Part shown: positions 62,870 to 64,000 of the stretch, one piece after another
How the letters are laid out: every line of letters begins with the position of its first letter
Position numbering within the stretch: position 1 is the first letter of the stretch
Source: Ruegeria sp. HKCCD4315
GTDB lineage: Bacteria; Pseudomonadota; Alphaproteobacteria; Rhodobacterales; Rhodobacteraceae
Length of the DNA stretch: 64,000 bases
Direction of reading: 5' to 3'
Assembly (NCBI RefSeq): GCF_013112245.1
Contig: NZ_WVRN01000001.1
Span: 1,058,501-1,122,500, forward strand
Translations under genes and position numbers: made by a program
Notes under the pieces: model-generated
Told to the model about the DNA's origin: nothing
The model's database searches: none
What the model saw: only the letters and a program-made list of their open reading frames with translations

Positions 62870-64000
62870 TTACGCGACTTTGTTGGTGTTGGCAGCGCGG
62901 CGACGTGGCTTGCGGCTGTTTTCATTCATGAAATCAATCACAAGCGGGCGGATGTTGTCACGCCAGCTGCGGCCTGCGAAGATGCCGTAATGACCTGCGC
63001 CGGGTTCCACATGGCTTGCCTTCTTGCTGTCGGGCAGGCCGGTGCACAGATCAAGCGCGGCGATGCACTGACCGGGTGCTGAAATATCGTCATTTGCCCC
63101 TTCGACAGTTTTCACTGCCACATCCGTGATCTTGGACATGTCCACCTTGTGACCGGCGACGACAAACTCGTTCCGCGCAATCTCGCGGTTCTTGAAGACA
63201 CGCTCGACAGTCGAAAGATAAAACTCGGCGGTCATGTCCATGACGGCCAGATATTCATCATAGAACCGGTTGTGGGCGTCCATGTCCGAGGCTTCGTCCC
63301 GGATAACGCGTTGAATTTGATCCGAAAAAGCCTTGGAATGGCGTTCGGCGTTCATCGACATGAAAGATGCAAGCTGTAACAGGCCGGGATAGACCATGCG
63401 ACCGACGCCTTTGTATTTGAAGCCGACACGCTGGATCATCGTTTCTTCCAACTGACCCATGGTGACGCGCCGTCCGAAATCGGTCACGTCGGTGGGGGTC
63501 GCATCCGGGTCGACCGGGCCGCCGATCAAGGTCAAGGTGCTGGGTTGTGCTTTGGGTTCCACTTCGGCCAGGTAGGCTGTGGCCGCAAGGGTCAGAGGGG
63601 CCGGTTGACAGACTGCAACAACATGCGTTTCTGGGCCCAACTCTTTCATAAAATCGACAAGATAGAGGGTGTAATCCTCGACATCGAACTTGCCCGCAGA
63701 CACAGGGATATCGCGCGCATTATGCCAGTCGGTGATGTAGACTTCGCAATTGACCAGAAGGCTTTTGACGGTCGAACGCAGCAGCGTTGCGTAGTGTCCC
63801 GACATGGGCGCGACCAGCAGCACCTTGCGCGGCTGTTCTTCGCGGCCGTTGACGCGGAAATGGACCAGATCGCCGAATGGGCGTTCCAGAACAGTTGTAA
63901 TCTCAACCAGGTGGTCCTTGCCGTCTTCACAAGTGAAGGTGCGAATACCCCAGTCAGGTTTCACAACCATGCGCTGGAAAGTACGCTCAGTCACCTCACC
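62870..64000 (-). CDS. phaZ: intracellular PHA depolymerase, 5' end beyond window
   Basis: Degrades stored polyhydroxyalkanoate granules. 376 residues are visible and the frame is open to the right edge, so roughly 40-50 N-terminal residues are missing; the GTG at 63994 is probably internal. Family segments are VLLVAPMSGHYATLLR, EVYITDWHNARDIPV, VVAVCQPAPLTLAATAYL (the Cys of the lipase-like box), LIGGPVDPDATPTDV and VEPGAGHYGIFAGRSW with the catalytic histidine. Confidence 0.9.
   Translation of the reverse strand, partial: GEVTERTFQRMVVKPDWGIRTFTCEDGKDHLVEITTVLERPFGDLVHFRVNGREEQPRKVLLVAPMSGHYATLLRSTVKSLLVNCEVYITDWHNARDIPVSAGKFDVEDYTLYLVDFMKELGPETHVVAVCQPAPLTLAATAYLAEVEPKAQPSTLTLIGGPVDPDATPTDVTDFGRRVTMGQLEETMIQRVGFKYKGVGRMVYPGLLQLASFMSMNAERHSKAFSDQIQRVIRDEASDMDAHNRFYDEYLAVMDMTAEFYLSTVERVFKNREIARNEFVVAGHKVDMSKITDVAVKTVEGANDDISAPGQCIAALDLCTGLPDSKKASHVEPGAGHYGIFAGRSWRDNIRPLVIDFMNENSRKPRRRAANTNKVA

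Overview
The window reads as a chromosome segment of a marine alphaproteobacterium of the Rhodobacteraceae (Roseobacter group). The host gene set fits this: aerobic (CobG/CobN) cobalamin synthesis, ThyX, a PopZ-like tail protein, a PHA depolymerase, a TolC preceded by a PIMT-like gene, and several small proteins I know only from Rhodobacterales. This assignment is by recognition of protein sequences; nothing was searched.

Layout. 1-7.35 kb: a cobalamin operon on the minus strand (DUF1636 protein-cobW-cobN-cobG-cobH-cobI) behind a clear cobalamin riboswitch; cobI runs off the left edge and cobQ sits apart at 28.3-29.8 kb. 7.5-10.4 kb: a hydroxyisobutyrate-dehydrogenase-family enzyme and an SLC13-type transporter. 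10.738-25.057 kb: an integrated mobile element, described below. 25.3-38.2 kb: PIMT-like protein, TolC, cobQ, EF-P, an orphan ABC membrane domain, YgfZ, glycosyltransferase, a hydrolase-like protein without its serine, an EamA transporter and UDP-glucuronate decarboxylase. 38.5-42.5 kb: parE flanked by two isolated genes, an orphan and an amidase. 42.7-53.8 kb: AhpD-like protein, PPK2, MATE pump, aspartate aminotransferase, XRE regulator with SdhE, MarR regulator, two DUF1194 proteins with glyoxalase I, ThyX and a cold-shock protein. 54.2-56.7 kb: a bufferin-type RiPP operon (bufA-bufB-bufC-DoxX). 56.9-64 kb: thrS, three alpha/beta hydrolases, an M15-like protein, a zinc-site protein and a partial PHA depolymerase.

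The element is the most interesting part. It is 14,276 bp long, inserted in tRNA-Cys(GCA), and bounded by a 44-bp exact duplication of the tRNA 3' half. It carries a tyrosine integrase, a primase-polymerase/VapE-like helicase with adjacent iterons (a probable origin), and a tightly overlapping operon with an HK97-type major capsid protein and a lambda-type tape measure protein. I find no recognisable terminase, portal, protease, tail tube, baseplate or lysis gene. That suits a phage satellite that supplies its own shell and tail ruler and borrows the rest from a helper, rather than a full prophage; all its genes look intact.

Two features of the element look unusual. First, the attachment core lies inside the integrase reading frame: in the excised circle, a short well-started frame at the left end would join in frame, without stops, to the integrase at the right end (333 codons). 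Integration therefore splits the gene. Second, between the replication and capsid modules lie five perfect palindromes whose centres are spaced exactly 68 bp apart. Their arm sequences differ but always stay complementary, they alternate between two flank types, and a 42-bp direct repeat brackets them. This looks like structured RNA or hairpin-forming DNA and I do not recognise it.
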